From Salvia splendens (Eukaryota > Streptophyta > Magnoliopsida > Lamiales > Lamiaceae): 64,000 bases of DNA. Every line of letters starts with the position of its first letter. Position 1 is the first letter of the stretch. The stretch lies in contig NC_056047.1 in NCBI RefSeq assembly GCF_004379255.2, forward strand, positions 17,312,293 through 17,376,292. Direction: 5' to 3'. The notes beneath the pieces were generated by a model. It was not told the DNA's origin, did not search any database, and saw nothing but the letters and a program-made list of their open reading frames with translations. Both the position numbers and the translations under genes were made by a program. Positions 47,085 through 57,911 of the stretch are shown here, in pieces.

Positions 47085-47353
47085 CATTATGCGCGAGCCC
47101 CAGATCCACAAAAGGTACGAAATTTGAAATTTCTTTTCTTTCTTCCTTCTACTCAGCCGCTGCTAACTCCCCCCTCCAATTCCTCACAAATTTCACTCTT
47201 CTCTCAATTCTTCTCTCAATTCCACCCACAATCCTCTCCACCCATATCTTATATTTGTGATTTGGAAGAGTTTTACCGTTTACTTTGTGGATTTTGGTCA
47301 ATAACACAAAGAGGACGAGAATTTCAACAATTTTCTCTTTCTAAACAACCAAG

Positions 47354-47913
47354 GTATGTTTTCTCTCTTCCATCCTTCTAATCCATGGAATTCTTGCTAT
47401 ACATTGTGATGGGTATGAAGTTTACGGAATCTATGAGTTGAATTTGAGGAGTTAGGTGCTTGAATTGTCAAATTATTGTGAAATTTAAGGCTTTGATTGT
47501 GAATTGCTTGTGGGTATAGCCTCTAATTAGGAATTGTAGGAATTTGTGCTACATGTTGAGTTCTATGATGCCAATGCTTGGTTTTTGGAGTATAAATTGA
47601 TTATGTGAGTTGTGGTGTAGGGATTGAGTCTATCTCCCTATCTTGTGTGAAGTGTTTTAATTGAGTTTTAGAAATTGAGTCTATCTTTCTAAAGTTCATC
47701 TTATTGTTTGCCCCATATTGTTGAAAATTGGTTTGTTGGGTGCTTTGATGAAAGGTACAGGGATCGAGTCTATCTCCCTAATTTGATGCTATAGCTTTGA
47801 TCTTAGGAATTGAGTCTATCTTCCTAATTTCACTTTGTTTTGCCTTCGTCTATAAACATTTGATTGTGGACTAAAGTTTGGGGGAGTTGGCTTCTTGTTG
47901 TGGTCTATTTCAG
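47354..47913 (+). other. predicted leader intron containing four covarying hairpins
   Basis: Donor AAG|GTATGT and acceptor TTTCAG bound 560 bases with no ORF. The hairpins lie at 47618-47640, 47667-47693, 47759-47779 and 47803-47827. An alternative view is unspliced leader RNA; the splice sites are predicted by eye only. Confidence 0.5.
47618..47827 (+). repeat. four iterated hairpins with a shared 11-nt loop and covarying stems
   Basis: Each unit has the loop TTGAGTCTATC (third unit TCGAGTCTATC). Stems are TAGGGA/TCCCTA, TTTAGAAA/TTTCTAAA, AGGGA/TCCCT and TTAGGAA/TTCCTAA. Where the left arm changes G to A, the right arm changes C to T, so pairing is kept in every unit. Confidence 0.85.
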
Positions 47914-47925
47914 GTATAATCTAAT

Positions 47926-49404
47926 ATGGCCAACTTTGCTAATCCCCGTGCTTTGAACGTGACTTTGAGAGGCAGAGAGGAGAAGAATAGATGGGCAACG
48001 CTGGCACTATTAGATAGTATGCTGTCCCGGTACCCAGTCGTCGACCTACTCACCGATATGGGCATTCAAGCATCTTGGGAAATTCTCACCGAGGCGGGCC
48101 ACCTAAACTTCTTATTCGCACACCGCTACGGCTCGTACAAGGCCCTAACCTTGGAGTTCCTGACCACTCTCCAAGTGAACTATGTTAACATGGTCTTGGT
48201 CTCCATCACCTTCCGTTTGGAGAATGTCGAGCGTACTCTCACATTGGTGGAATTCAACTCTCTCTTCCAGTTGCTCGATGAGAATGAGGAAGGGTGCATT
48301 GAAGAGCTCCAAGATTATGACAGGAATGACTTTTGGGGCCGCATCACATTGGAGCAGGCTACCTCCAGCCATGGCACTATTTTTAACCCCTCCCGTGCCA
48401 AGATCAATTCCATTCGGAATCCGGTGTTGAGGTATATGGCCAAGGCCTTGGTTTGTTTCCCGTTTGCCCATAAAGAACTTGGTAGCATCTCCTCCGAAAT
48501 ACTTTTCATTCTTTGGGGATGTTGGCCAATCGACGGATCAACACTGGGTATTACATGATAAAGCATTTGGAGAGACATGCAAAGAAGAAGAGTGGTAAAC
48601 TATGTTGTGGAGGTGTGATCACTCGCCTGGCCCTCCATTTTGATGTTGACATAGAAGAGCGGCACCTAGATTCGGGAAGTATGTCAGTCGATTGGGACAT
48701 CCTCAAGAAATCAGGCATGATCGCTGTGGATAGCAGGGGCGCCGGGTACTTTGTTCTAGACCCGAGTACATTTATCAAATTCCCTTCCCCTCAGCTAACC
48801 GCAGTTGGAGGGTGGACTTATCAAGACAACTGGAGGATGAACTCCGCTGACCACATGGCGAGAATTGCAAGTGATCCCCCCCCAGGGCGAGGGATTTACC
48901 GGCCAACAGCCAATGCGTGTGGGTGCACATCACTTCCCGCGCCCCGAGATCCCCAATGAGCCCCTACCCGGACATGATGTTGAGGAAGAAGATGAAGAGG
49001 AGCCCGAGGACGGCCAGCCTAAGAGGAGGCGTCCGGTTGGGCGACCATCTACGGGCAACCAACTGGCCGAGATACTTGAAGGGATTCGAGGCATACGCGT
49101 CGACCAGCAGCAGTTGCGGGAGGAGAACCAAAAGTGGAGGACTCAGCAGGAGTCAAGACTGGATCATTTTGGGGAGCAAATAGGCCACCTACAAGCTCAA
49201 GGTGACGCCAGGTGGCGGAGGAGCAGGCCTTCTATCGCGCCTACTACGCGAGATTTCCTCCACCCTCCGATTAGAGGTATCACACCCCATCCACTTCTTT
49301 TCAAACTTATTCATTCCTTCGTATTGAATAAGTTTGGGGAAGGGTCTGACGTGGATTGGTGGTGCTTCCCTTCTTTCCCCGCTATCTCCGTGGATGATTT
49401 GTGA
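47926..49404 (+). pseudogene. Athila post-pol additional ORF (two frameshifts)
   Basis: The product is of unknown role. Three frames follow one another: 47926-48558, 48513-48959 and 48865-49404. The first begins MANFANPRALNVTLRGREEK and has a segment (SYKALTLEFLTTLQVN, ITFRLENVERTLTLVEFNSL) that recalls the ATHILA ORF-1 family. The last part is acidic then basic (EEEDEEEPEDGQPKRRRPVG), then Gln/Glu-rich and probably coiled coil. I see no clear membrane helix, so an envelope-like role is not supported. Athila-lineage elements often carry an extra ORF at this place. The family link is from memory of the motif pattern. Confidence 0.7.
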
Positions 49405-50523
49405 ACTTTTTGTTTTATTTTATTTTTCTATTTGATTTGTGTACGTCTCTCCTGTGGGACTTGAATATGGGCATGTACTGATCATATAATTATTCATACT
49501 ATGAGGTGTGTACTTTGGGTGCTTATGACGATCTCTTCTGAAAATGCTTTGTGAAAATGGTGGGAATATGCGTTGTTGGTTATGAATTGCTTTTGAGTGA
49601 ATTGCTTGTTTGCTTGTTCAATGCCGATTCCCAGAGAGATTTGAGCCGAACTTTCATTTCAGTGTGATATTATCATATACCTGTTGTTGTTTCTAGAACT
49701 TGCTCCCGATCATATTAAGTCTACGTAGTGAATGTGAGTTCAGGAAATGAAGTTAGGCCCTCTTTGTTCTCCCTTTCACAAGTGTACATAATTGTCTTAA
49801 TCCCTAGTCAGCCCTCCTAGCCTAAAAGTGTTCCGATGATGAATAACTATAAACTACCCGCAAAAGTGATAAGCTTGTAAAGAAAAAAAAGAGAGGTCAG
49901 AAGCACATTTTGGGCGAAAAAAAAGAAAAAAAAAGAAAAAAAAACTGGAGGTATAAGCTAGACGAAGTCTAGAGGGTCATTGGTTGAGTTCCTAAATAAA
50001 TGGGGACAGGATGGAAGGAAGAAGTTTGACACTAGTCTTACTTTTCTAAGATGCGTTTGGAAAACTGGTTATTTGTTGGTAACTGTAATTTGTGGGTACT
50101 GGTGCTTCCTATTCTTTTAGCCACTTAAGCCAAAATAGTCCCTACCTTTCAAAGAGCCACGTTACAACCTTAATAAAGTCCTTTCTGATCTCAAACTCAC
50201 ATTCACAACTTAGTAGAGGAGATGATTGATCTTGAGCAAGCTTATGGTAAACACTGCTTGTATTTTGATTTGAGAGAGTGGTAGTATTGAATCCTATACA
50301 CTTAAGAGCGGAAAAAAATGCTACACTTCATAAACCTACGAGGGCATTGAAACCAAGTGATACATGAGACAATAACTCAAGGTAATGTTTGATTGATTTT
50401 GCATTCCATGCCGTTGTTATTTTAATCTGAAGCAAAGCCCAATTTCACCCTTCGTATGAGTTTATTATTTGTGATCTTCTTCTTGTTATTTGAGGACAAA
50501 TAAGGTTTTAAGTTTGGGGGAGT
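49405..50523 (+). other. 3' untranslated part of the Athila element, ending in a polypurine tract
   Basis: It is non-coding, with an A-rich stretch at 49880-49945. AAGTTTGGGGGAGT (50510-50523) directly before the 3' LTR is the plus-strand primer. Nothing else is recognised. Confidence 0.8.
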
Positions 50524-51925
50524 TGACAAACTCATATTTTCGTAGGTGTAATTGGTATGTTGAAGTGCTAAATGCCGACTTCGTTTCTCGAAATCGTTTT
50601 TATCCAGCCAATTATTCTACTTTTTGGAGTTTTATGTGTTTGTTGAGTGTTATAGGAAAAACTGCTTAAAAAGAGGTGAAAATGCGTTCAGAGAGGGAAC
50701 CAGAACAAGGACCCGGCCGGGTGACTTTTTAGTGCATTAATTGCACCCGGCCGGGCGAAGTTAAAGTCCAGATATGAGTCTAAAAGAGAGACCCGGCCGG
50801 GTGAATTTACAGTGCAATAATTTCACCCGGCCGGGTAGAAACAAATTCCAGATACGGCTCTAGAAAGGAGACCCGACCGGGTGAATTTACAGTGCATTAA
50901 TTGCACCCGGCCGGGTGAATCAGTCTGACACGTCTGGAAAGCTGAAAACGCGATTTTGACGAGAAAAAAAATGAGAGAAAAAGGCTAGGGTTGCAGGGGA
51001 CGGAATTCATTCCATACCTAACGCCTCCTACACACACACACACCACCCCAAGCACACCTTTGAGAGAGAGAATTGAAGATTGAAGAGTCCACATCGGAAG
51101 ATTGAAGCTTCAGTCCATAGATCGATCTCACAGGAGTACTTAGTATCTTTTATTCATGTATTTGTTGAATTCCTATGTGTTGAACATGGTTTTTATGATG
51201 AACATGAGTAGCTAAACATTTCTTGTAGAATTCTTGGTGACGATGCACTAATTTCATAGTTTTTATCCGATTGATTTTGTTCTTGCCTTGCTATTGTAGT
51301 TATTTGATTATTCTTGAGTTTATTCCTTTCAATTGCTTGATCACCACTTGATTGTGTAGGATTAATTAGATTAATCGGGAGATGAAATAATTAATCCGGA
51401 AATAAGAATAATTCACACCTTAATACAATAGAACTCGGGAGAGTTGAGGTTTTGAGTGAGGTCACTAACCTAATCGAACTTTTGGGAGTTAGAGGTTTTA
51501 GGATTAGAAGGGGACTTCAATTCTAGCATCTAAAACAACAGTTTCTCACCTCGGGAGGGGGTTTAATCTATAATCGTGGTTGACTTAGTAACTCTAGAGA
51601 CACCAAAAGGTAAGGTGAATCAATTGGATAAGAGCTTGGAATTGTGCATCGGATCCTTGAGTTCTACAATTTTTCCATATTATCTTTCATATCATTATCA
51701 TACCGTGTTCTCTTGTTCTTAACTGTTATTTGCTTAGTATATGCTTTTATTAGTTGTTAGAACAAACCAAACTTCACTTGATTGTCTAGATAGTAGTTGA
51801 TTTTTGTTCGTGGTAGTTAAGTTGATACAAAATTGTCTCTGTGGGATACGATACTCTTGCTTACTGATTGCTACACTAGCTCTGTACACTTGCGGGTATT
51901 ACTTGTGTTAAAATAAGTCGAGTCA
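50524..51925 (+). repeat. 3' LTR of the Athila element
   Basis: 1402 bp, about 99% like the 5' LTR. Its palindrome array lies at 50711-50916, with one unit changed to ACCCGACCGGGT and one to ACCCGGCCGGGC. It is followed by CTGTG. Confidence 0.96.
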
Positions 51926-52490
51926 CTGTGTCAGTTGCAGATTATGAAGTGAAGTTTACTCAGCTTTCTCGTTATGCATCTGCATTGCTACATACAGAAC
52001 AAGATAAGTGCAGACGTTTTGAAGAAGGATTGATATATGAGATAAGAAGCAAAATCACACCTTCACACCTTCGTACTTATAATGATCTACGTGCAGCGGC
52101 TATACGAGTAGAGAGACTAGTGAAAGAAAGACATGTGTATATTCAAAGACAAAAGAGGGGACCACAAGAGTATAGGGGTGAATCAAGCTCGAGCATTTCA
52201 AAAAGGCCTAGTTCTTTTTCTTCAGCATCAAGTTTCAGTAGAGGAGGTCCATTGGGTCAAAGAGGCGGACGTGCACCACCTTTCAGTTATGAGTGGGGAC
52301 GAGGATCTGGTATGACAGCACGTGCACGACCTTTATGCGTGCACTGTGGACGACCACATACGGGGGAATGTCAAACAATTACAGGAGGTTGTTTTCATTG
52401 CGGACAGCAAGGACACTATTATAGGGAATTCCCACTTGGTCTAACATAATATCAAGTGGAAGAGCAGCGACAGAACCAACAGTACAGAAT

Positions 52491-55400
52491 GTGCGACCTG
52501 CAACATCGAGTGCAAGTATTAATCGAGGTCGTGGAAGAGGACAAACTATGAGTGTACCTATTGGTCGAGGGCGAGGACAGTCAGAGGCACATAGATCTAT
52601 ACCCCAGGGACATGCTCGTGTGTTTGCTATGACACATGAGGAGGCATCTAGAGCACCAGAGGTCATTACTGGTACACTTCATTTAGTTGATGCTATGATA
52701 TATACATTGATAGATCCAGGATCTACTCATTCATTTATATCACCTGTCATCACACCACATATGCATAAAGAACCTGAACCTCTAGATCACAGACTAGGTG
52801 TACACATACCCTTGGGTGAAGTTATTTCAGTATATACAGTATATCGAGATTGTGCGGTGAGAATCAATTTAGTAGAACTATTGGCAGATTTGATTCCCTT
52901 GTTCATACATGGGTTTGATATTATCTTGGGTATGGATTGGTTGTCACGTCACCGGGCTAAGATAGATTGTTATGCTAAAGAAGTGGTAATAGAGTCACCA
53001 GGACGAGATCGAGTGATATTCTACGGCAATCGATAGATTGTTCCCTCCTGTCTTATATCTGCTACAGCGGCTTTTCAACTGATTCAAAGTGGATGTAAAG
53101 CATATCTTGCCCATGTTGTAGATTGTGCTACGGTTGATGATCAAGTTAAAGACATTTCCGTTGTTAAAGAATTTCCTGACGTTTTTCCTGAAGATTTACC
53201 TGGATTGCCACCTGATCGAGAAACAGAGTTCACTATTGAGTTGATACCAGGTACTACACCTATTTCAATTCCACCTTATCGAATATCGCCATTGGAGTTA
53301 CAGGGGTTGAAGAAACAGTTACAAGAGTTGTTAGATAAGGGATTTATACGGCCCAATGTTTCACCTTGGGGAGCGCCAGTGTTGTTTGTGAAAAAGAAAG
53401 ACGGTACATTGCGACTTTGTATAGACTATCGGAAATTGAATCAAGCGACGGTGAAAAATAAATATCCATTGCCGAGAATAGAAGATTTGTTTGACCAACT
53501 TCAGGGGGCACAAGTGTTTTCAAAAATAGATCTCCGATCAGGGTACCATCAGTTGAAGATTGTTAAAGATGATATTCCGAAAACATCTTTTCGAACTCGA
53601 TACGACCATTATGAGTTTTTGGTTATGCCTTTTGGACTGACGAATGCACCTGCAACTTTTCTGGCACTGATGAATAAAGTATTTCAACCATTTCTGGATC
53701 AGTTTGTGATTGTTTTTATCGACGACATATTGGTCTACTCGCGAAGTACAGAGGATCATGTTAATCACTTGTAGTCAGTATTACAAGTTCTACGAGATAA
53801 ACAGCTTTATGCAAAGTTGAGTAAATGTGAGTTTTGGTTAGATCATGTGGTATTTTTGGGACACGTGGTGTCAGGTCGAGGAATAGAAATGGATCCACAG
53901 AAAATTGAAGCAATTGTCAACTGGAAAGTGCCAACTACAGTTACGGAGGTTCGAAGCTTCCTGGGTATGGCTGGATACTATAGACGTTTTGTAGAAGGAT
54001 TCTCGATTATTGCGGGATCAATGACAAAATTGTTAAGGAAGAATGCCCCTTTCATATGGAGTGAAGAATGTCAGAAGAGTTTTGATGAGTTGAAGCATCG
54101 ATTGACTACAACACCCATATTGACTATTCCGACAGGTATAGGAGGATTCGTTGTGTACAGTGATGCTTCTCGGCAGGGACTTGGTTGTGTTTTGATGCAA
54201 AATGGAAAGGTTGTTGCTTATGCTTCACGACAGCTAAGAGTACAAGAAGTTTCATATCCTGTTCATGATCTGGAATTGGCAGCTGTTGTTTTTGCTTTGA
54301 AGATTTTGCGTCATCATTTATATGGAGAAACTTTTCGAATCTTGACAGATCACAAGAGTTTAAAATATTTAATGAGTCAGAAGGGGTTGAATATGAGACA
54401 AAGACGGTGGATGGAATTGCTTAAAGATTATGATTGTACCATTGAATACCATCCGGGGAAGGCAAACATTGTTGCAGACGCATTAAGTCGGAAGTCAAGC
54501 AATATGGTAACACACATGCAAATGACCCCATTATCAGAGTTGATTGCTCTTCGAAGTTTGAATGTAAGATTACAGCTAGATACGAGTGAAGGGTTAATAG
54601 CGACTCTTGAAATCCGACCAGTCTTGAGACAACGAATTCAAGATGCTCAAATGAAAGATGAAAATTTTGTAGAGTTTATTAATGAGGTACGAAAAGGTAA
54701 AGACACACCGTTCATTCTACAAGATGATACATTGATGTTTGGCACTAGATTGTGTGTACCAGATGTTGATAATCTTCGAAGAGAGATTATAGATGAGGCA
54801 CATAATGCTCCTTATGCAATGCACCCTGGAACAACAAAGATGTATCATACTATGAGGCAACATTATTGGTGGCCAAAGATGAAGAAAGAAGTGGCAGAAT
54901 TTGTTTCAAAGTGTTTGATGTGTCAACATGTAAAAGCAGAACATCAAGCACCTGCCGGTTTATTGAAACCTTTATCTATTCCAGTTTGGAAATGGGAGCG
55001 TATCACGATGGATTTTGTAACGGGTTTACCTAGGACACAGAAAGGGAATGATGCTAGTTGGATTATTGTAGACAGATTAACTAAATCAGCGCATTTCTTG
55101 CCTATACGATGGGGTTGTTCGTTAGACCAGTTGGCTGAAATGTACGTGAGGGATGTAGTACGCTTGCATGGTATTCCGATATCCTTTGTATCAGACAGAG
55201 ATCCGCGATTCACATCCCGATTTTGGGAAAGTTTTCAGACAGCCATGGGAACCCGAATACATTTTAGTACTGTTTTTCATCCCCAGACAGATGGTCAGTC
55301 AGAAAGAACTATTCAGACGTTAGAAGAAATGCTTTGTGCTTGTGTTATTGACTTTCAGGGTTCATGGGATAAGTATATTTCGCTAACGGAGTTTGCTTAC

Positions 55401-56051
55401 AACAACCAATATCACAGCAGTATTGGAATGGCACCGTATGAAGCATTGTATGACAAAAAATGCAGAAGTCCAGTATATTGGGACAAAGAAGGCTTGGAGA
55501 TTCTAGAAAGACCAGAAATTATCCAGGAAACTGTTTCTAAGATTGATATCATTAAAAGCAGACTGAAGGCGACACAAGACAGACAGAAGAGTTATTATGA
55601 TCAGCATCGGAAAGAGATGGAATATGAGGCTGGAGATAAAGTGTTCTTGCGAGTCTCACCTTGGAAAGGAGTAATGCGATTTGGACATAAAGGTAAGCTA
55701 AGTCCTCGTTATATTGGGCCATATGATATTATCGAAAGAGTTGGACCGTTAGCGTACATGTTAGCATTACCTCCAGAGTTAGAATAGATTCATAATGTTT
55801 TCCACGTCAGTATGCTTCGACGTTATAGATCTGATCCTTCCCATGTTCTGAAAGATCCTGATATACAGATTTCTGAGAATCTAAGTTACATAGAGGAACC
55901 AATTAATATTGTAGACCGACAGGTTAAACAATTGAGAAGAAAAAAGATTCTAATAGTAAAAGTTATTTGGCAAAATCACGGAGTCGAGGAAGCAACTTGG
56001 GAAACAGAGGAAAAGATGAGAAAGAACTATCCACATTTGTTTACGGGTTAG
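52491..56051 (+). pseudogene. Tekay-like pol: protease, RT, RNase H, integrase, chromodomain
   Basis: One frame runs throughout, broken by TAG codons at 53034, 53772 and 55785. Protease: LIDPGSTHSFIS (near 52710). Reverse transcriptase: [20 protein letters not shown] and FIDDILVYS (catalytic Asp pair, near 53720). RNase [17 protein letters not shown]. Integrase: zinc finger [22 protein letters not shown], then [26 protein letters not shown] and [19 protein letters not shown]. The C-terminal tail (VIWQNHGVEEATWETEEKM) is a chromodomain, which identifies a chromovirus. Apart from the three stops it is well preserved, so a fairly young loss. Confidence 0.92.
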
Positions 56052-56107
56052 AAATTTTGTTGAGCATGTTAAATTTTAAAGAAATGAATTTTGCGGACAA
56101 AATTTTT

Positions 56108-56122
56108 AAAGAGGGGAAGAAT
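56108..56122 (+). promoter_or_regulatory. polypurine tract of the Tekay-like element
   Basis: AAAGAGGGGAAGAAT stands directly before the 3' LTR, the usual plus-strand primer position. Confidence 0.85.
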
Positions 56123-56953
56123 TGTGACATCCCTAACCCGAAACATGCATCATTTTGCATATTAGCATAGTTGATTATCTTTGCACATGTAATTGATGCA
56201 ATTGATGTGTTTGCACATGATTTTGGATTAAAGAGGATCTGTGTCAGTCTTGCCCTAATAACTAATTTAAGTGTGTGAAGTGTGCATATGTAATAATGCG
56301 TGTGCGTGCATGGGAGTAGTATATTTACGTGAATCTTAAATGTAATAGTAAAATAAGTGTGACATCAAATACAGAAGGACCTATGAGTCCAATTATAGAG
56401 AGACCTTCGGGTCATAGAGGAATCCCGGGCAGATATCAGGCTTGACTGTTACAGAATAATAAACTGAATAGAGTGGCATATGCATATGAATATGAAATGG
56501 TTTGTTTTTAAATTATGTTATATATTGTTTCTGATTATAGGTATTGATAAAAGAATATGCTTGATGTTTGTATCATGTGAAATTAAGAGTGGAAATTTAT
56601 ATATACTGAGTTATGGCTCATTTAAACCACTAAATTTTTCAGGAATAAGATAGCAATAAAGTTTTGACTGACGTGGGTCATAGGAACTCCACGTGTTATC
56701 AGGTTCGGCGGCTGACGCATTTTGGCAACCTTCTCCTCCTCATCATTTTGCATGTAGATGAATATATAGTATATAGAGTGGTGACAAGGTTCCACTACTG
56801 TGTAGAATGTTTTGAAATATGTACTTGTTAAATGTTGAATTTTAGAATTATATAATATGTGTGTTTTATGAATTAGAAATATGTATTGATTGCTTTTATG
56901 ATAAGGGATTTATTTATTATAAGAGTATACGTCAGAGGGGTTGAGGTGTGACA
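56123..56953 (+). repeat. 3' LTR of the Tekay-like element (831 bp, internally deleted)
   Basis: Matches both ends of the 5' LTR, with about 2% substitutions by eye, but the joint GTGACATC|AAATACAG skips about 0.8 kb present in the 5' LTR. It ends GTGTGACA followed by the CCTTT duplication. Confidence 0.9.
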
Positions 56954-57911
56954 CCTTTGCTTTTGAAATCAGTAGTGAACTGGCCTTTCCACGCCACCGG
57001 GCAGTTTCTCCACTCCCAATGCATGCAATCGATGCTCCCTAACATCCCTGGGAAACAGTGCATATCTAGCAGTCTCTGGCACTCATCAGAGGTTGGCTTT
57101 CGTAGGAACTCTAGACCAAAGATTTCTCGGATCACCTTACAAAACTGTCTGAGCACCGTTAGACTAGTCGCTCTGGCCCATTTGTAGATACTCGTCGAAC
57201 ATATCAGCTGGTCAAGCATAGACAAGCTGCCTAATTGCAGTGGTGCATTTATGAAAAGTAGACAGCCCGATCCGGCCAGTGCCGGAGGGTAAAACACTGG
57301 TACCGCTCCGCCAAATTCGTCGCTATATGGGTGAAGAGCCGTTGTGATATTCTGAAATGCCGACGGAAAATCTCGGGTGGATAACGGGGGTTATCCACAA
57401 AGTAGTCCGCCATTAGTCGCTGGTGCGCTTCGCTATGGCCTCGTTGGATGGTTCGACGATGAGTAATCTCACGAGGAATCGCGGCCTCCGCCAATTCCGC
57501 CGTGCGCGCCGCATCCTCCTCGTTGGCTTGGTTCTCCACCTCTTGAATCAGAGAATTACACGCGTCATTCCTAAAATCATCCATTTTTAATACCAATGGA
57601 ATTCACAAGTTTTAGTGAGAGAAAGTATGAGTGAAGAGTTGGAATGGTGTGAAAATAATGAGGGGAATGAGGTGTATTTATATGTAAATTAAATTGAATT
57701 AAAAAATGAAAAAAATACAATTTGTCTGCCCCTAACCGGCGCGCCGGCCGGCGCTTCGCAACGCGGTAGGCGCGTCCTTGGCGACTAGGCGCCGATCGCC
57801 CATCCGTCCCAAAATTTCTGTCCGCTGCGAGGGCTTGCCCCGCCCACTATAGCTCGCTGCGGCTTAGCCGCCTCCACGGCGGCCGGCTCGCCGCCCCTAT
57901 AGTGGACACCC

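Larger units (their letters stand above)
46574..47925 (+). other. internal leader region of the Athila element upstream of the post-pol ORF
   Basis: The stretch holds, in order: a T/G-rich segment (46630-46800), the second palindrome array (46858-47084), a pyrimidine-rich leader (47120-47353), and a predicted intron (donor CCAAG|GTATGTTT at 47353/47354, acceptor TATTTCAG at 47913). The next ORF begins 12 bases after the acceptor. The layout looks like a separate promoter, leader exon and leader intron. Confidence 0.55.
39511..51925 (+). mobile_element. Athila-lineage Ty3/gypsy retrotransposon with a post-pol ORF
   Basis: LTRs 39511-40906 (1396 bp) and 50524-51925 (1402 bp) begin TGACAAACTCATATTTTCG and end AAGTCGAGTCA. 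CTGTG flanks both sides (39506-39510 and 51926-51930). An Asp-tRNA primer site, Athila-type gag-pro, RT/RNase H, integrase, a post-pol ORF and a polypurine tract follow in order. LTRs differ by about 17 substitutions and two small indels by eye (about 1.2%), so it is young. Pol carries two frameshifts and a stop. It inserted in the gag of the Tekay-like element. Confidence 0.94.
39022..52449 (+). pseudogene. Tekay-like gag, split by the Athila insertion
   Basis: Capsid/nucleocapsid precursor. 39022-39510 begins MDISEHKSSRREESAAPHNS and carries the capsid core (WLKRTERVFNQMGC, then after a TAA at 39316 LLQGDAYYWWETVP, SWDDFLREFSDKYMP). The frame resumes at 51931 after removal of the insert (VADYEVKFTQLSRYASALL) and reaches a CCHC zinc knuckle, CFHCGQQGHYYRE (near 52390). 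It ends at a TAA (52447-52449), after which pol continues in another frame. One point stop and one frameshift make it inactive apart from the insertion. Confidence 0.88.
37233..56953 (+). mobile_element. Tekay/Del-like chromovirus (Ty3/gypsy), inactive, with a nested Athila
   Basis: Terminal direct repeats 37233-38910 and 56123-56953 begin TGTGACATCCCTAACCCG and end GAGGTGTGACA. CCTTT flanks the whole (37228-37232 and 56954-56958). TGGTATCAGAGC follows the first LTR, and a purine tract (AAAGAGGGGAAGAAT) precedes the second. Order: gag, protease, RT, RNase H, integrase, chromodomain, which places it among chromoviruses. It is broken by in-frame stops and by the Athila insertion at 39511-51925. 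Confidence 0.93.
33233..57584 (-). pseudogene. Harbinger (HARBI1-like) transposase in three pieces
   Basis: Minus-strand pieces run 57584-56954, 37232-36713 and 33362-33233. Piece 1 begins MDDFRNDACNSLIQEVENQ and has LFTHIATNLAERYQCF, then frameshifts near 57180-57300. It recovers to EIFGLEFLRKPTSDECQRLL and GSIDCMHWEWRNCPVAWKGQ (first catalytic Asp). Piece 2 continues PSMILEVVADYRLRIWHAYF, NDINILQSSPLFN (second Asp) and VERACGVL/ARWAI, with two in-frame stops. Piece 3 ends LQADLIEEVWARRGGGAA after one frameshift. Frames meet exactly at both insertion points when one target duplication is counted. The order and motifs are those of PIF/Harbinger transposases. It is inactive. Confidence 0.85.
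32925..57911 (-). mobile_element. PIF/Harbinger element split by two LTR-retrotransposon insertions
   Basis: The left end GAGCATCAACTCTAAG (from 32926) and the right end, inverted, GGGTGTCCACTATAGG are diverged versions of one terminal repeat. TTA stands on both sides (32922-32924 and 57912-57914), the Harbinger target. Net of the two insertions the element is about 1.9 kb and holds a transposase only, without the usual Myb-like second gene. It is not autonomous, and the transposase itself has frameshifts. Confidence 0.72.

Noticed and set aside
47926..49404. Post-pol ORF as an envelope gene
   Set aside because: No signal peptide or convincing membrane helix is visible. The position alone is not enough to call an envelope protein.
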